Source: Heterohyrax brucei
Lineage: Eukaryota > Chordata > Mammalia > Hyracoidea > Procaviidae
Length of the DNA stretch: 64,000 nucleotides
NCBI GenBank assembly: GCA_028571685.1
Contig: CM053162.1
Coordinates: forward strand, 66,576,351 to 66,640,350
Direction of reading: 5' to 3'
Positions 1 through 11,720 of the stretch are shown one piece after another. The stretch's first letter is position 1, and each line of letters starts with the position of its first letter. Below the pieces are notes generated by a model. That model did not search any database and was not told where the DNA came from. It was given only the letters and a program-made list of their open reading frames with translations. The position numbers and the translations under genes are program-made.

Positions 1-905
1 ATAATGCAGACAAATTCTCTGCCACTGCATAAGAAACATTCCCCTTCTTGCTGTCTCCAATGACGTATGTATCATTTTCTTTTCAAGCCTTACCGGAAAT
101 ACATTTCAACACAGACGTGTCTAACAACACTAAGTTGTTGGTGCCGTATATGTATATTCTCTAAGAGGATAGAGAATTTCTCTGTGGCTTTTCTCACATC
201 CTTCTGTTCTCTTTCCAGAATTGCCTTTAATATCCATCATTCTACCAACAGTTTCTTCAATGCAGTCTAAGCTTTTGCTATTTGGCGCCTTAAAATTTCT
301 TCTCTCATTACTCAGTTTCAAAACTATTTCCGCGCTTTAGGTTTTTGTTATAGCAGAGCCCAGTTCTTGTTATGAAATTCTATTTCGTAAGCTAGTGCTT
401 CTCTAACAGAAATATGTCAAGTGGATGATGTTAGCAAACAGGAATGCATTTTCGTACAGTTCTAAGAGGCAAGAAATTTGAATTTACAGAGTCAAAGCTA
501 GGGGAAGGCTCTCTGTCCGCTCTAGGGGAGTCTCTCCTGTTTTTTCAGCTTTTATTTCTAGGTTGCTGGTGATCATGCAACTGTTGTCTTCCCCTCGTTT
601 GTGTTTACTTGTTGCTTAAACTTCTCTTTTACATTTCAAAAGAGATTGACAACAGTTTAAATTAATACTATATAATTAACATAACAAAGATAATCCATTG
701 TTGGATGAGATTATAGCCACGTGTATTGGAATTAGGATTTATAGCACTTGGCTTGGACATATAATTTCGAGAGAAGCAGTTGAGTCCCTTACAGTAACTA
801 ATAGATAGTATATATTGTTTTAAATCAGTGTAACAAATATGTGTGTATTTTAACTAGAAGATTTCTTCATTTTCATTTATTAGGAGTCTTTTAAATGAAC
901 ATAAT
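1..905. other. Unassigned AT-rich DNA
   Basis: I recognise no gene or repeat family here. The short open frames on both strands have no codon bias or known motif and overlap one another. Confidence 0.5.
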
Positions 906-1002
906 AAATATTGTTGTTGCTATGTGCTGTCAAGTTGTTTTGAACTTGTAACAACTCCATGTTATAGAGTAGAACTGCTCCATAAAGTTTTCTTGGCTGC
1001 AC
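906..1002 (-). mobile_element. AfroSINE/RTE 3'-end fragment
   Basis: The segment begins TTGTTGTTGCTATGTGCTGT and continues with a degraded copy of the 'agagtagaactgctccataaag' block seen in the minus-strand AfroSINEs elsewhere in the window. It is a truncated antisense copy. Confidence 0.6.
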
Positions 1003-1034
1003 TATTTATTTACATAGGTACAGATGAGAAAAAA

Positions 1035-1450
1035 GTTTAGTGTTTGTTTTAATTCTTTTTATTGTGACTAAGTGAAAGCTTACAACCAAAATCAGTTTAC
1101 CATATAAAACACCTGCCTTTATCCAATTTTATTTACCCTCCTCAACCTGTGACAGCACTCTTCTTTTCCACTTTTTATTTCTAGTATCCACTCAGCCAAC
1201 ACTTGTCCCCTCCTCTCTACCGTCTCCTCACTTCTTTAAAAAGAAACCAGTAAAGCAGCCTCATGTATATATTAAACAATAAAGCACACACATCACTTGC
1301 ATCACGCTGTGTCCCCAAGTTAGCTCCAATCTTTGAAGTGTCGGCATCGGCACTGGTTTCAGCTCTAGCCTAGCGGCAAGTCTAGGGGTCATGTTCTCAG
1401 GGGACCCACAAGGCTGTGGAACCATCAAGTCTGGTCTTTTAATAGAGTTC
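1035..1450 (-). mobile_element. L1 3'-UTR, antisense
   Basis: It opens with TTTTTATTGTGACTAAGTGA, the same antisense 3' end that begins the copies near 43795 and 61610. It then has the C-rich tract and the 'ggggtcatgttctcaggggacc' block shared with the L1 3'-UTRs at 4145-4825 (opposite strand) and 61610-62340. No ORF2 sequence is attached. Confidence 0.75.
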
Positions 1451-1494
1451 TAGATTGGCTCACCCCTTTCACTCCTTGTTTGCTGAAAGTGTCT

Positions 1495-3135
1495 CAGCTG
1501 GTGTTCTATGCCTTCCTGGAGCACTGTTTTTCAACAATGCCCCCAGGAAAGTTAGAGCTTCTTTCTTCAGTACCAGGAGTTTTTGATCAAATTCTATCTT
1601 CTGAAATATTTGAATATTGACCAATTCTTTTCATGCAGTGACTTGTGTATTCCTTTAATCTTCTTTGATGCCTCCTGTGCCACTCAGTGGAAACCCTGGT
1701 GGCATAGTGGGTAAGGTCTATGGCTGCTTGCCAAAAAGCTGGCAGTTTAAATCTACCAAACACCTCTTGGAAACTTTGTGAGTCACTATGAGTCAGAATA
1801 GACTAGATCTCAGTAGGTTTTTTGGGGGAAGTTTGATGCCATTCTGTTTTATTGCCTACAGATTCCTTCCAAATTGCAGTTTCAGCTTGAATTTCTCCCC
1901 AGTTCTCTCAGCTTGAAAGAACTTTGCTTTTCCATTTTTGTTTTCTAACTTCAGGTCTTTGCACACTTCGTGTTAACACTTTACCTGGAGCTGCCTTTTT
2001 AAATCTGTTCAACACTTTTTTTTCCCCTTTTCTGCTGTTTGCTTTAGCTACTCTGTGTTTAAGAATAAGTTTCAGAGTCATTTCTGGCATCCATTTGGAT
2101 TCTATTCCTTTCTTTTGAATGTTCTTTTGCTTTTTTTCAAGTATGATATGTCCTTGAAGTCAAACCACAACCCATCTGATTTTGATCACTAGTATTCAGT
2201 GTGTCAAATCTATTATTGAAATGGTTTCTGAATATAGCTACAGTGCATCCAAGGTCTTAATCTGGCTCCCAAGGACTTGCTTTGGTTTTCTTCAGCTTTC
2301 ACGTTAACTTGTGTATGAACAAGTGATGGTCTTTTCCACGGTCAGCCTCTGGCTTTATCTTAACTAATAATGCAGAGCTTCTCCACCATCTGCTTCCAAA
2401 GATGGAGTGATTTGATTCCTGTGTAATCCATTTGGCAAGATCAAGTACGTAGTTCTTTGCTACACTGGTGAAAACAAACAAGGAAACAAACAGACACACA
2501 ATTCTAACGAGCAATCATTGGTCTTTCAGAATTCTAGCATGTGGTCTCAGGCCTCATTCCTATCTTCACAGCTACATTTTCCAGCTACTGTTCTTTCTTG
2601 TTTCCAACTTCTTCATTCTGATCACCAGAATAATCAGTGCATCTTGGTTTTATTTTTCATCATTTCAGAAACCGTCCGTCATAAAAATCTTCAATTTTGT
2701 AATCTTTGGCACTCACGGTTGATGTGTAAAAGTAAATAGCAGTCTTATTAATTGGTCCTCTTTGTAGGATATTAACCTATCACTGACAGCATTGTACTTC
2801 ATGATAGATCTTGAAGTGTTCGTTTTTTACAATGGTAGCGATGTGTTTTTTCTTAATATGTTGTTCCCAATATAGTACACTGTAAGATTGTCAAATTCAA
2901 AATGACCAATATCCATTTCAGTTCCTTCATGTCTAAGATATCGATCTTCAGACATTCCAATTAATTTTGACAACTTTCAATTGTCCTTAACTCTTACTCC
3001 ATACACTCTTCATCCAGTTACTTATGGATGACGTTCTCAGTTTGAGCCAGGCCACACTGGCCAACAGAGATCTCAAAGGCTTTACTCCATTCTCGTCACT
3101 GAGGCCAACTGTATTTTGAAGATGCGGCTGTTCCC
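1495..3135 (-). mobile_element. RTE/BovB-clade LINE, long degraded copy
   Basis: Read on the minus strand, this copy runs from a 5' region (about 3130-2940) through the endonuclease (about 2940-2700) into the start of the reverse transcriptase. It aligns block by block with the plus-strand copy at 56580-59325 and the minus-strand copy at 6672-9115. It is full of stops and is dead. An AfroSINE in the opposite orientation is nested at about 1685-1830. Confidence 0.85.
1685..1830 (+). mobile_element. AfroSINE nested in RTE
   Basis: It has the tRNA-derived head (GGAAACCCTGGTGGCATAGT), the central 'gcagtttaaatctacc' block and a shortened tail with AGTCAGAATAGACT. It splits the antisense RTE copy, so it inserted later. 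Confidence 0.9.
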
Positions 3136-3139
3136 CAGT

Positions 3140-3700
3140 AGTAGTTTGTTTTGAATTTTTATTTATTGAAAAATGTATTCATTTTGTTATTGTTATGGTG
3201 GAGAATATACATGGCCAAATATAAACTACTTCAGTGGCTTCTACATATAAAATTCCATGAAATGGATTACATTTTTTGAGTTTTATAACCATTCTCACAC
3301 TCCTTTTCTAAGTTATTCTTGTCCTGTTAACTTGAACTCACTGACCCTAAGTTTCCTATCTAAGATCTTAAGTTGCTGTTATTACTTTGTTCCCATATAA
3401 TAGTTCTTAAAAGAGCATAGTGCTTGAGGCAAATGTTTTCCTTAGTTGTACTTTGAGTACTTTGAAACCTGAGGGACTCATCTCCCAGCATTCTCTCTGA
3501 CAACGTCTTGTTGTTTTGCATAAAGGTTTTGTTAGCTAAGTCTCAGAAGTAGATCTCCAGGCCCTCTTTCCCAGTCTGCCTTAGTCTAGACACTCCACTG
3601 AAACCTGTTCACCGTGAGTGACCACGCTGGTATTTGAAATACTGGCTGCATAACTTCCAGCATTATAGCAATGTACAAGACTCTACATACAACAGACTGT
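3140..3700. repeat. Unassigned repeat-like DNA with a SINE-variant stretch
   Basis: The stretch 3490-3660 resembles the antisense SINE variant at 27105-27305: both hold a 'gaagtagatc(t/a)ccaggcc' block followed by a 'ttctga/tttccc' block. The remainder is AT-rich with no family I can name. Confidence 0.4.
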
Positions 3701-3704
3701 CAGA

Positions 3705-4140
3705 TTGTTGTTGTTAGGTGCAGTGGAGTTGGTTCCAACTCGTAGTGACCCTGTGCACAACAGAATGAAACACTGCCCAGTCTTGTACCATGTTCACAAT
3801 CACTTTTATTCTTAAGCTCATTGTTGTGGCTACCGTTTCAATCCATCTTGTTGAGAGTCTTCCTCTTTTTCACTGACCCTGCACTCTACCAAGCATGATA
3901 TCCTTCTCCAGGGACTGATCTTCCCTGACAACATGTCCAAAGTGTGTAAGACACAGTCTTGCCAGCTTTGCTTCCAAGGTGCACTCTGGTTATACTTCTC
4001 CCAGAACAGATCTGTTGGTTTTTTGGTGGTCTATGGTACAGTCAATATTCTTCTCCAACACTTCTAGTCAAAGGTGTCAATTCTTCTTTTGCCTCCTCTG
4101 TACATGGGCCAGCTTTTGCATGCACATGATGTGATTGAAA
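3705..4140 (-). mobile_element. RTE 3' end, antisense
   Basis: It starts TTGTTGTTAGGTGCAGTGGA and holds the antisense 3'-terminal RTE blocks ('gaccctgtgcacaacagaatg', 'ctccagggactgatc'). It is 5'-truncated and abuts an L1 3'-UTR at 4145. Confidence 0.9.
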
Positions 4141-4144
4141 ACAC

Positions 4145-4825
4145 CATGGCTTGGCATATTGGTGAGTAGCGTCTGAGGTCTTAAAAGCTAGTAAGCTGCC
4201 ATCTGAGGTACATCAAATGGTCTCACCTCAGCTGGAGCAGATGATCACTAAGGACAATAATTACATGACAGAAAAAGAGCCCAGAAGATAGAAGGACCCA
4301 TGTGAATGGGTGACTATATCAACGTGTGACCAGAAGAGCCAGATGGTGCCCGGCCACCACCAATGACATCAGTAATGGGGCCCACAAGGTTGAGCCCCAG
4401 GGGTAACATGAAAAAGAAAGGAGTGCACTCTAAGGACTCCACTAAAAGACTGAAGTTGATGGTCCAAAGGCCTGGGAGTTCCCCTGGGAGCATGGTCCCT
4501 AGACCTGATGCTGCCCTTGATCATAAATCATTACTGGGGTCAACTCCTCTAATAGGAATGGATTGGACTCGGGGACACAGAGTGACCATATCTTGTGTGC
4601 ACTTTGTGGTTGTATGCATCTACAGCATGTCATGCTACTACTAGAAGGGAGTGGACAGGGTGAAGAGTAGGGGACAGGAGTTTGTTAAGAGCTTATGACA
4701 TGTATAGAATGGAAAGGAGGAGGGTGCCGTCAGAGGGCAAGGAGAGCAGAAGGAGCTACAGATAGCTGGGTATGCAAATTTAAACTGGATTGTATACTTT
4801 CACTCAATCAGAATTAAAAAAAAGA
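4145..4825 (+). mobile_element. L1 3'-UTR, sense
   Basis: The 'ggtgagtagcgtctgaggtcttaaaagct' block, the 'ccagaagagccagatggtgcc' block and the terminal 'catgcaaattta' region match the L1 tails at 55530-56255 and, in reverse, at 61610-62340. It ends in an A-rich tail near 4815. The 93-codon open frame at 4363 lies inside this UTR and is not a gene. Confidence 0.85.
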
Positions 4826-5257
4826 AAATACCTGTGGCTTATGTCAGGCACACTTTAGTCTTCAGGGTGACATCTTTACTTTGCAGCCTGACAGATGGGT
4901 GATGGTAAAATATGATGCATATATGTAAATTTAAAATCACTGAATAATAATAAACATAGGTTATTGATATATCCATATGTATTAAATGATTAAAAATAAC
5001 TAGGGAGTATGATTAGAAAATCAAAATGGTGAAGAAGAGATAAGGAGAGAAAGAGGACTAAGGAATTGTACAAAAGTACTACCATATTATTGTTATTTAT
5101 TTTTATTTACCTTTCTTCAATAAATAAAGATGAGGAAAAATGGAAATATATGATTTTTGTTCATTCTAGGTGGTGGGTACTTATATGATAATGTTTTCTG
5201 TATCATACAAATAATTCATAATAAAAGTTTTTTATTATAATTGTATTTTATTGATAT
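4826..5257. other. Unassigned AT-rich DNA
   Basis: It is strongly A/T-rich and has no recognisable gene or repeat. Confidence 0.5.
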
Positions 5258-5565
5258 TTTATAATTTGGTGGTGGTAGGGCACCGTCTGGTTCTTCTGGT
5301 CTCATGCTGATGTAGTCTTCCAACGATACGAACTCCTTCTGTCTCCTGGGCTTACATTTTTCTCATGGCTTTGACGTTTTTGGTTTTCACCTACTGTAAG
5401 CATGTTGGGACTAATGGATGTTCCTTAGGTGGCAACTTGCTGGCTTTTAAGGACCCAGGTGCCACTTAATGATATAGAATGCAGAATAATTTCTTAGAAA
5501 TAAGTTAGTATGTCAACTGACCTCAATGTCCCCTGAAACAATGGTCCCCAGACCCCTGTCCTTTA
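5258..5565 (-). mobile_element. L1 3'-UTR fragment, antisense
   Basis: The 'caccgtctggttcttctggtc' and 'ggcttttaaggacccaggtgccac' blocks match the antisense L1 3'-UTR at 62080-62280. It is a short truncated copy. Confidence 0.75.
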
Positions 5566-6670
5566 AACTGTTATATTGTATTTAGAACACATTTAGAACA
5601 CATTTAGCTGGTGTAGTGCAGTTGTGCTGACCTTAAGAGAATTTTAAACTCTGGAAATGTAACTGTAAATATAAATGTAATTAAGCTGTAATTAGAAAGG
5701 CTGCCATGGGGGAGAAAATTGTCCATTCAGTCCAAACCCTTTTTGATATAATTGATGCTAGTGGGAGGGAAATATAATCTTAATTTTTACCCAAATAAAG
5801 AACATTTTTAATTGTGACTAGTTTTTCCAAAAGGAAAAATAAAATAACTAGCGAGAACTTTTATAAAATGCAGAGTAGAAGGAATAACTAACAGCAAAGG
5901 CAACAGGGAACTGATCCAAGATCAAAGAGAAAAATTGCAGCCAACTAAAAATTGATATCATTTTCTGATAAAATAATCTTTATTGCCCCAATAACTGCAC
6001 ATGCCATAAGGCATTTACTGTTATTCACTTACATCATTGTCTGATAAAATTACAGAAACTAAGGTATCAACTTCCCAAACCTGATAATTTCTTTATTGTC
6101 CTCAAGGACTTTGAGGTTTAGCCACCCTGCCTCAGTTGACAAGGTACACATGACCTCGCTTTAGCACTGGCTGTCTCTTTCAACAGGCTTACCATGAAAG
6201 GACTGTGGTAGCAGCCCGGGCAGGTGACTCATAGACCCCAAAGAGGTGTGCTTTTCTGGTAAATGTCCGATAAATGTCAAAGTCGTTTTTGATGCAGGAA
6301 CTTGTTGAATGATTTTCCAGTAATTTTCCACATGTTGCCATTCTGAGAACAATTATATTGGCCTCTTTCAAAGTAATCATTTCTCATCTTTACTGTTTCT
6401 TAATGGTTTGTGTGCAAATATTATTGGACTGAGAAAGTAATAGGAATAAAATGTACCAGTCAAACACTTGACATTTTGCCACAGAAAATCCCTATTTCAC
6501 ATCAAACAGTGAATTGTAAAGAAAGTCAAACCAGCTTTATCAATACCCTATTTGAATTGAGTTCCAGGTCTCAGTTTCTGGTGAAGAAGAATTTTCAAGA
6601 AGAAAAATTTCAGGCAAAACGAACACAACTAAACTTGATTGAAGCTAGTGAGTGGCCGTGGGAAACAAAA
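5566..6670. other. Unassigned; possible old 3' UTR on the minus strand
   Basis: No gene is supported. On the minus strand a GCAATAAAG polyadenylation-type signal (complement of 5979-5984) follows a partly open, stop-interrupted stretch (about 6380-6080). This could be a decayed processed pseudogene, but I cannot match the residues to a family. The long plus frame at 6410-6883 runs into the RTE tail and looks fortuitous. Confidence 0.3.
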
Positions 6671-6671
6671 G

Positions 6672-9115
6672 ACACTACAGTAAGTTGTTGCTGTTGTTGT
6701 TATGTGCTGTTGAGTGGATTCCAACTCATAGCGACCCTATGCATAATAGAAGAAACAGTACCTGGTCTTGTGCCAGGTCCACAATCATTTTTGTGCTTAA
6801 GCCCATTGTTGTGGCCGCTGTGCCAATACATCTCCTTGAGGGTCTTCCTCTTTGGGGCTAACCCTTCATTCTACCAACCATGATGTCATTCTCCAGGGAC
6901 TGAACCTCCCGGACAAATAGTTCAAAGCATGTAGGATGCAGTCTTGCCGTCTCTGCTTCCATGGAGTACTCTGTTTGTACTTCTTCCAGAATAGATCTGT
7001 TTGTTCTCATGGAGGTTCATGGTACGTACAATATTCTTCTCCAACACCACAATTCAAAGGCATCAGTTCTTCTCTGTCTTCCTTATTCATTGTCCAACTT
7101 TTACATACATATGATGCAACTGAAAATAACATGGCTTGTGTCAGGCACACTTCAGTCTTCAAGGTAACATCTTTATTTTTGAGTACTTGAAAGACATCCT
7201 TTTCAATAGATTTTCTCAACACAAAGCAATTTTTGGTTTCTTGACTGCTGCTTGCAAGGGCATTGATTGTGACTGCAAGTAAAAGGAAATCCTTGACAAC
7301 TTCAACTCTTTCTGCATTTATGATGATGTTGCTTACTGGTCCAGTTGTGAGGACTTTTTTTTTTTTTTTTTTTTTGATGTTGAGGTGTATTCCATACCTA
7401 GGGCTGTGGTCTTTGATCTTCATCAGTAAGTGTTAGAAATCCTGTTCACTTCCAGCAAGGAAGGTGGTGTCGTCTGCATAAGGCAGGTTGTTAAGCAGTT
7501 GTCTTCCAATTCTTATGCCTCATTCTTCTACATATAATTCAGCTTCTCGGATAATTTGCTCATCATACAGATTGTAAAGGTATGGTGACAGGATCCCACC
7601 CTGACGCTCACCTTTGTCAGTTTTAAACTGTGCAGTGTCTCCTTGTTCTGTTGACATGCTGCCTCTTGATCCATGTGCACATTCCTTAAGAGCACAATTA
7701 AATGGTCAGGAATTCCCACTTTACACAATGCTAGCCACAATGTGTTATGATCCAGAGCCTAATGCCTTTGCGTAGTCAATGCAACACATGGAAACATCTT
7801 TCTGTTATCCTCTTCTTTCAACCATGATCCATCTGACATCAAAAATGACATCCCTGGTTCCATGTCCTCTTCTGAATTCAGCTTGAATTTCTGGCAGTTC
7901 CCTGTCTATATACTGTCGCAGTCGCTTTCAGATGATTTTGAGCAAAACTTTACCTGTGTCTGATATTAACAATATCATTGAGTAATTTCCATATTTGGTT
8001 GGATCACCTTTCTTTGGAATGATCATAAATATGAATCTCTTTCAGACAGTTGGTCAGGTAATTGTCCTCCAATTTCTTGACATAGAACAGCAAGCACTTC
8101 CAGTGCTGCATCTGTTTTTGGAAATATCTCAGTTAGTATTCCCTCATTTCCTGGAGCCTTGTTTTTTGATAATGCCTTCAATGCAGCTTAGACTTTTTCC
8201 TTCTGTATCATCGGTTCCTGATCATATGCTGCCTCTTCAAATAGCTGAACATCAACCAGTTCTTTTTGCTATAACGATTCTATGTATTCCTCCCATCTTC
8301 TTTTGATGCTCTGAGTCATTTAATATTTTCCCTACAGAATCCTTCACTAGTGCACCTCAAGGCTTGAAATTTTTCTTCAATTCTTTCAACTTGAGAAATG
8401 CCAAACGTGTTCTTCCCTTCTGGGTTTCCATTTCCAGCTCTTTGCACATGTCATTAAAGCAAACAAACAAACAGATAAACAAACAAAAAAATTCACTGCT
8501 GTCAAGTTGAGTCTGACTCACAGCAACCCTAGAAGTCAGAGTAGAACTGCCCATAGAGTTTCCCAGGAGCACCTGGTGGATTTGAACTGCTGATCTTTTG
8601 GTTAGCAGACATAGCACTTAACCCACTATGCCAGCAGTCTTTCCACTGCACTTGTCATTATCATAATTTATTTTGTTTTCTTGAGCTGCCCTTTGGAATC
8701 TGCTGTTTAGTTCTTTTTACTTTGTCATTGCTTCCTTTTGCTTTAGCTGCTCTATGTTTGCACGCAAGCTTCGGAGTCTCTTCTGACAACCAGTTTGGTC
8801 TTTTCTTCCTTTCCTGTCTTTTTAATGACTTCTTGCTTTCTTCATGGGTGAGATCTTTGATGCTGTTCCACGATTCATCTAGTCTTTGGTCATTACTGCT
8901 TAACACATCAAATTCTTGAAATGGTCTCTAAACTGAAGTGGGTTATACTCAAGGTCATACTCTGGCTCTCATGGACTTGTTATAATTTTCTTCAGTTTCC
9001 ATTTGAGATTGCATACGAGCAATTGATGATCTGTGCCACAGTCAGCACCAGGTCTTGTCCTGACTGCTGATAGGGAGCTTTTCCATAACCTTTTTCCATA
9101 GTGAAGTTAGAAATA
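6672..9115 (-). mobile_element. RTE/BovB-clade LINE, nearly full antisense copy
   Basis: The 3' end is at 6672 with the GTTGTTGTTATGTGCTGTTG tail block, and reverse transcriptase follows upstream on the minus strand. The 7007-7423 minus frame reads conserved C-terminal blocks also present at 47100-47594 and 58781-59014. The 'aggcaggttgttaagcagt' stretch corresponds to the region around the YADD motif. Many frameshifts and stops make it inactive. A poly-T of about 23 nt lies at 7353-7375, and an AfroSINE splits the copy at 8457-8647. Confidence 0.9.
8457..8647 (-). mobile_element. AfroSINE with 13-bp target duplication, nested in RTE
   Basis: This is an antisense SINE with a CAAACAAACAAACAGATAAA tail, a 'ctgtcaagttgagtctgactca' block and the head 'cacttaacccactatgccag'. 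The flanks GCACATGTCATTA (8444-8456) and GCACTTGTCATTA (8648-8660) are a 13-bp target site duplication with one mismatch. The RTE reads on across the gap. Confidence 0.95.
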
Positions 9116-9869
9116 TTGTAACCTTAAGGTTTGTTATAGAGGTTTTGTTATTTCAATTAAAAGATAAATCTGGATGAAACTGAGTTGTAGTTTTTTTGTG
9201 GGAGAGCCTGAGTATAGCTGTGCTTGACACTGATGTGACTTGTGACGTGTTCAATGATCCACAGCAGAGTGAACCAAGCCTGGTATGGAGCCAAAGTGAA
9301 TTGGTAAAGTTGTCGTTGCTAGCTACCATAGTAATAGTTCCCAACACACGGCAACCTGGGGTTACAGAGTAGAACTGTTCCACAGGGTTTCCTTGGACAC
9401 ATTCTCTACAGAAACATTTTGCTAGAGCTTTCTCCCGTGGAACACTCCCTCTACTTATGCTTTAGTCTGTGCAAATCCTGGGTTCTTCTTTGAGGTGGCC
9501 TGATGACGTACACCTTACAGATGAATGATGCATCCAGCTAAGATTCCTATTCTCGACACTGTGAAACTGCTTTGAAAGGTGGGGTCTGATGACATTTGTT
9601 TTAACTCCGAAAACACAATTTCTTCTGTTTTGACCTCAAATATGCATCACTGAATTGTTTTTTCTTGTTTACTTCATCATGTATCAGGTAACCAACAGAA
9701 AAACACTCTAAATATTAATGTTTATTTATAAAATGTCAATATTTTACTCAGATTTATAAAATTTCTTTCCCGTGTGTATGATTTCACATAATAGATATTT
9801 CTCAACTATGCTAGTTTTCCATGTTGGGGCAAATACATATGTGTTACAATTGATATTAACAAGAAAAAC
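9116..9869. other. Mostly unassigned DNA with a SINE fragment at about 9305-9405
   Basis: The stretch 9305-9405 contains the 'agagtagaactgttccacagggttt' block of the minus-strand AfroSINE. The rest has no recognisable gene or family. Confidence 0.45.
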
Positions 9870-10055
9870 TCAAAAGCAAAAAACCAAATCTACTGCTGTT
9901 GAGTCAATTCTGACTCATAGCAACCCTACAGACTTACTAGAACTGCCTCACAGAATTTGAGTTTGCACATGAGCAATGCCAGTTCCTAGCAAATTTGAAC
10001 TACCAAACTTCTGATTAGTAGCCGTAGCACTTAATTGTTATGCTAGTAGGGATTC
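9870..10055 (-). mobile_element. AfroSINE, antisense
   Basis: It has an A-rich tail, 'ctgctgttgagtcaattctgac', and a degraded head with 'gtagcacttaattgttatg'. Confidence 0.85.
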
Positions 10056-10528
10056 CTTACCCTTGATAGGGGCATGTAAATTAAATTGTAATCTTCTGTT
10101 AAGAAATTTTACATTACCAGACCTCATAATATCAGATGGGACATTTCTCTGAGGTGCCAAATTCCAACTTAGAAGTACACCTCACTGAAGCAACTTGTCT
10201 CAGTGTCTACGCAGGCTAATAGCCACCCTCTCACTATGCATATAATGGTACTGACTTTTAATCTGTAACCAAATGATAGTCTTGCAAGCAAACTCTTGGA
10301 CAGCCATGAGCGTCTATCTACTCTTGTCATGTTTGTATTCTCGTCCAAACTGTTCTGTTGCTTCTTCAACCCTTAGTTACGCTTCCTTCTTCTCCACATC
10401 AATTTAAATGTAGTCCTCCTTACACATCTTGTAGATCCCAGCCTATACTAATAACAGAGTAAGAGTTGTTCATTCTCACTCAATCACATTAATATTATCC
10501 ATTGGTGAAACATCATCTCTTAGAAGGA
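10056..10528. other. Unassigned DNA
   Basis: No gene or recognisable repeat is visible. Confidence 0.4.
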
Positions 10529-10529
10529 G

Positions 10530-10740
10530 TCCCTGAGTAGTATAAACCATTAAAGTACTCATCTGCTAATAGAAAGGTTGGTAGTTCAAGTCTACCCAAA
10601 AGCACCTTAAAGGAAAGTCTTGGCTATCTACTGCAGAGAAGTCAGACACTTGAAAACCCTACGGAGTGAAGTTTTACTCTGAATCACATGGGTTTTGCAT
10701 GACTAGAGATTAACTCAATAGCAACTGATATCTCCCTGAA
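10530..10740 (+). mobile_element. Diverged AfroSINE-type SINE
   Basis: The head 'gtccctgagtagtataaacc' and 'ctaatagaaaggttggtagttcaagtc' match the tRNA-derived part. The longer body with 'gaaaaccctacggagtgaag' marks an older SINE variant than the short AfroSINEs. Confidence 0.7.
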
Positions 10741-11295
10741 AACTGGGAAGGCAGTCCTATACATTTGATGATCCATTACATCTTACCTCATCTATTGACC
10801 TGTGAGACCACTCTGAAATCTTTCACATCTTTCTGCTAGTGTTTGACCAGCAGTACTGAACCACCTCCCTTAATCTGAATTTCAGCTCTATCTAGACCTT
10901 CAGCTATCTGTGCTTCTTGTAATTACTAAACAGACTTATTATCTGGAATTTATTTAATCCTACTAGACAGTATACAAAGAAATTGAGAAGTTGAGAGGTC
11001 AGTTAGAAGAACTACTCCTTTGGGAGTTAGTCTTAAAATTTTAACATCACATTTTGTGCCCCAGGCCCCTGACAAGGAAGAGGCTAGAGGAAGTTCAAAT
11101 GCCATCGTTCTTGGGAAAGCTGCTGGCCTGATAACTGGAAACAAGCAACATCTGTGCAATCTCCAGTCTCTGCTGGGAAGAATCTCCTCCCCGTGGCAGG
11201 AATCTCCCTGAACCCTTGCCAAATCCCTCCCCATGATCCTTAGGCTATCTGAACCTTCCTGATGTGGCTTTTAATGCCCCTCCTACAGATTCTCC

Positions 11296-11352
11296 TACAA
11301 AAAGCCCAGGCTTTGCTGTCCTGACAAACCATTCCAGACCTTTGCAAGACAG
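11296..11352 (+). promoter_or_regulatory. Candidate REG1 core promoter and noncoding exon 1
   Basis: A TATA-like TACAAAAAG lies at 11296-11304. A good splice donor (ACAG|GTAAGT) follows with its GT at 11353, leaving room for a short 5'-UTR exon at about 11325-11352. REG genes have a noncoding first exon, so this fits. A second, stronger TATAAAAAG at 11521-11529 is also possible, but the donor-like site at 11547 is too close to it to end an exon started there. The choice between them is inference. Confidence 0.45.
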
Positions 11353-11720
11353 GTAAGTGAAAGGTGGAAGGCGATGAGAGCCACAGCAGAGGTTCACTCT
11401 GATGGACCGCAGGGGAAGTTGTAGCGGGACCTCACTCCTCATGGGACGTAGCAATTCAGACTCAGAAAAGGGGTGGATTAGGAATATCAGGGATACGGAT
11501 TCTCCAATTGTCTCCAGAACTATAAAAAGGGGTGCATGTCGCCAAGGTAAGTTCATTTCTAGGGCTCAGAAGGAAATGACAAGAGTTATTTTAGGGTAAG
11601 GATGTCACTGAGAGGCATTCTGGCTCCTAGGAACCCAGAGACAGGGGATAGTACTCTCCCATTGTGTTTTCCTACACAGATTTCTGATTGATCCCACAGC
11701 AAGAGACTCTGCTGCACAGG

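Noticed and set aside
6080-6380. Possible ribosomal-protein processed pseudogene on the minus strand
   Set aside because: A CPGCY-like run and a polyadenylation-type signal were suggestive, but the rest does not align.
6410-6883. 157-codon open frame on the plus strand
   Set aside because: Its second half is antisense RTE 3'-end sequence; the first half has no motif, splice context or codon bias that I can see.
11521-11550. TATAAAAAG as the REG1 TATA box with exon 1 ending at 11546
   Set aside because: The donor-like site lies before the start site that this TATA would set, so both cannot be used together. It remains possible as a promoter with a different exon 1.
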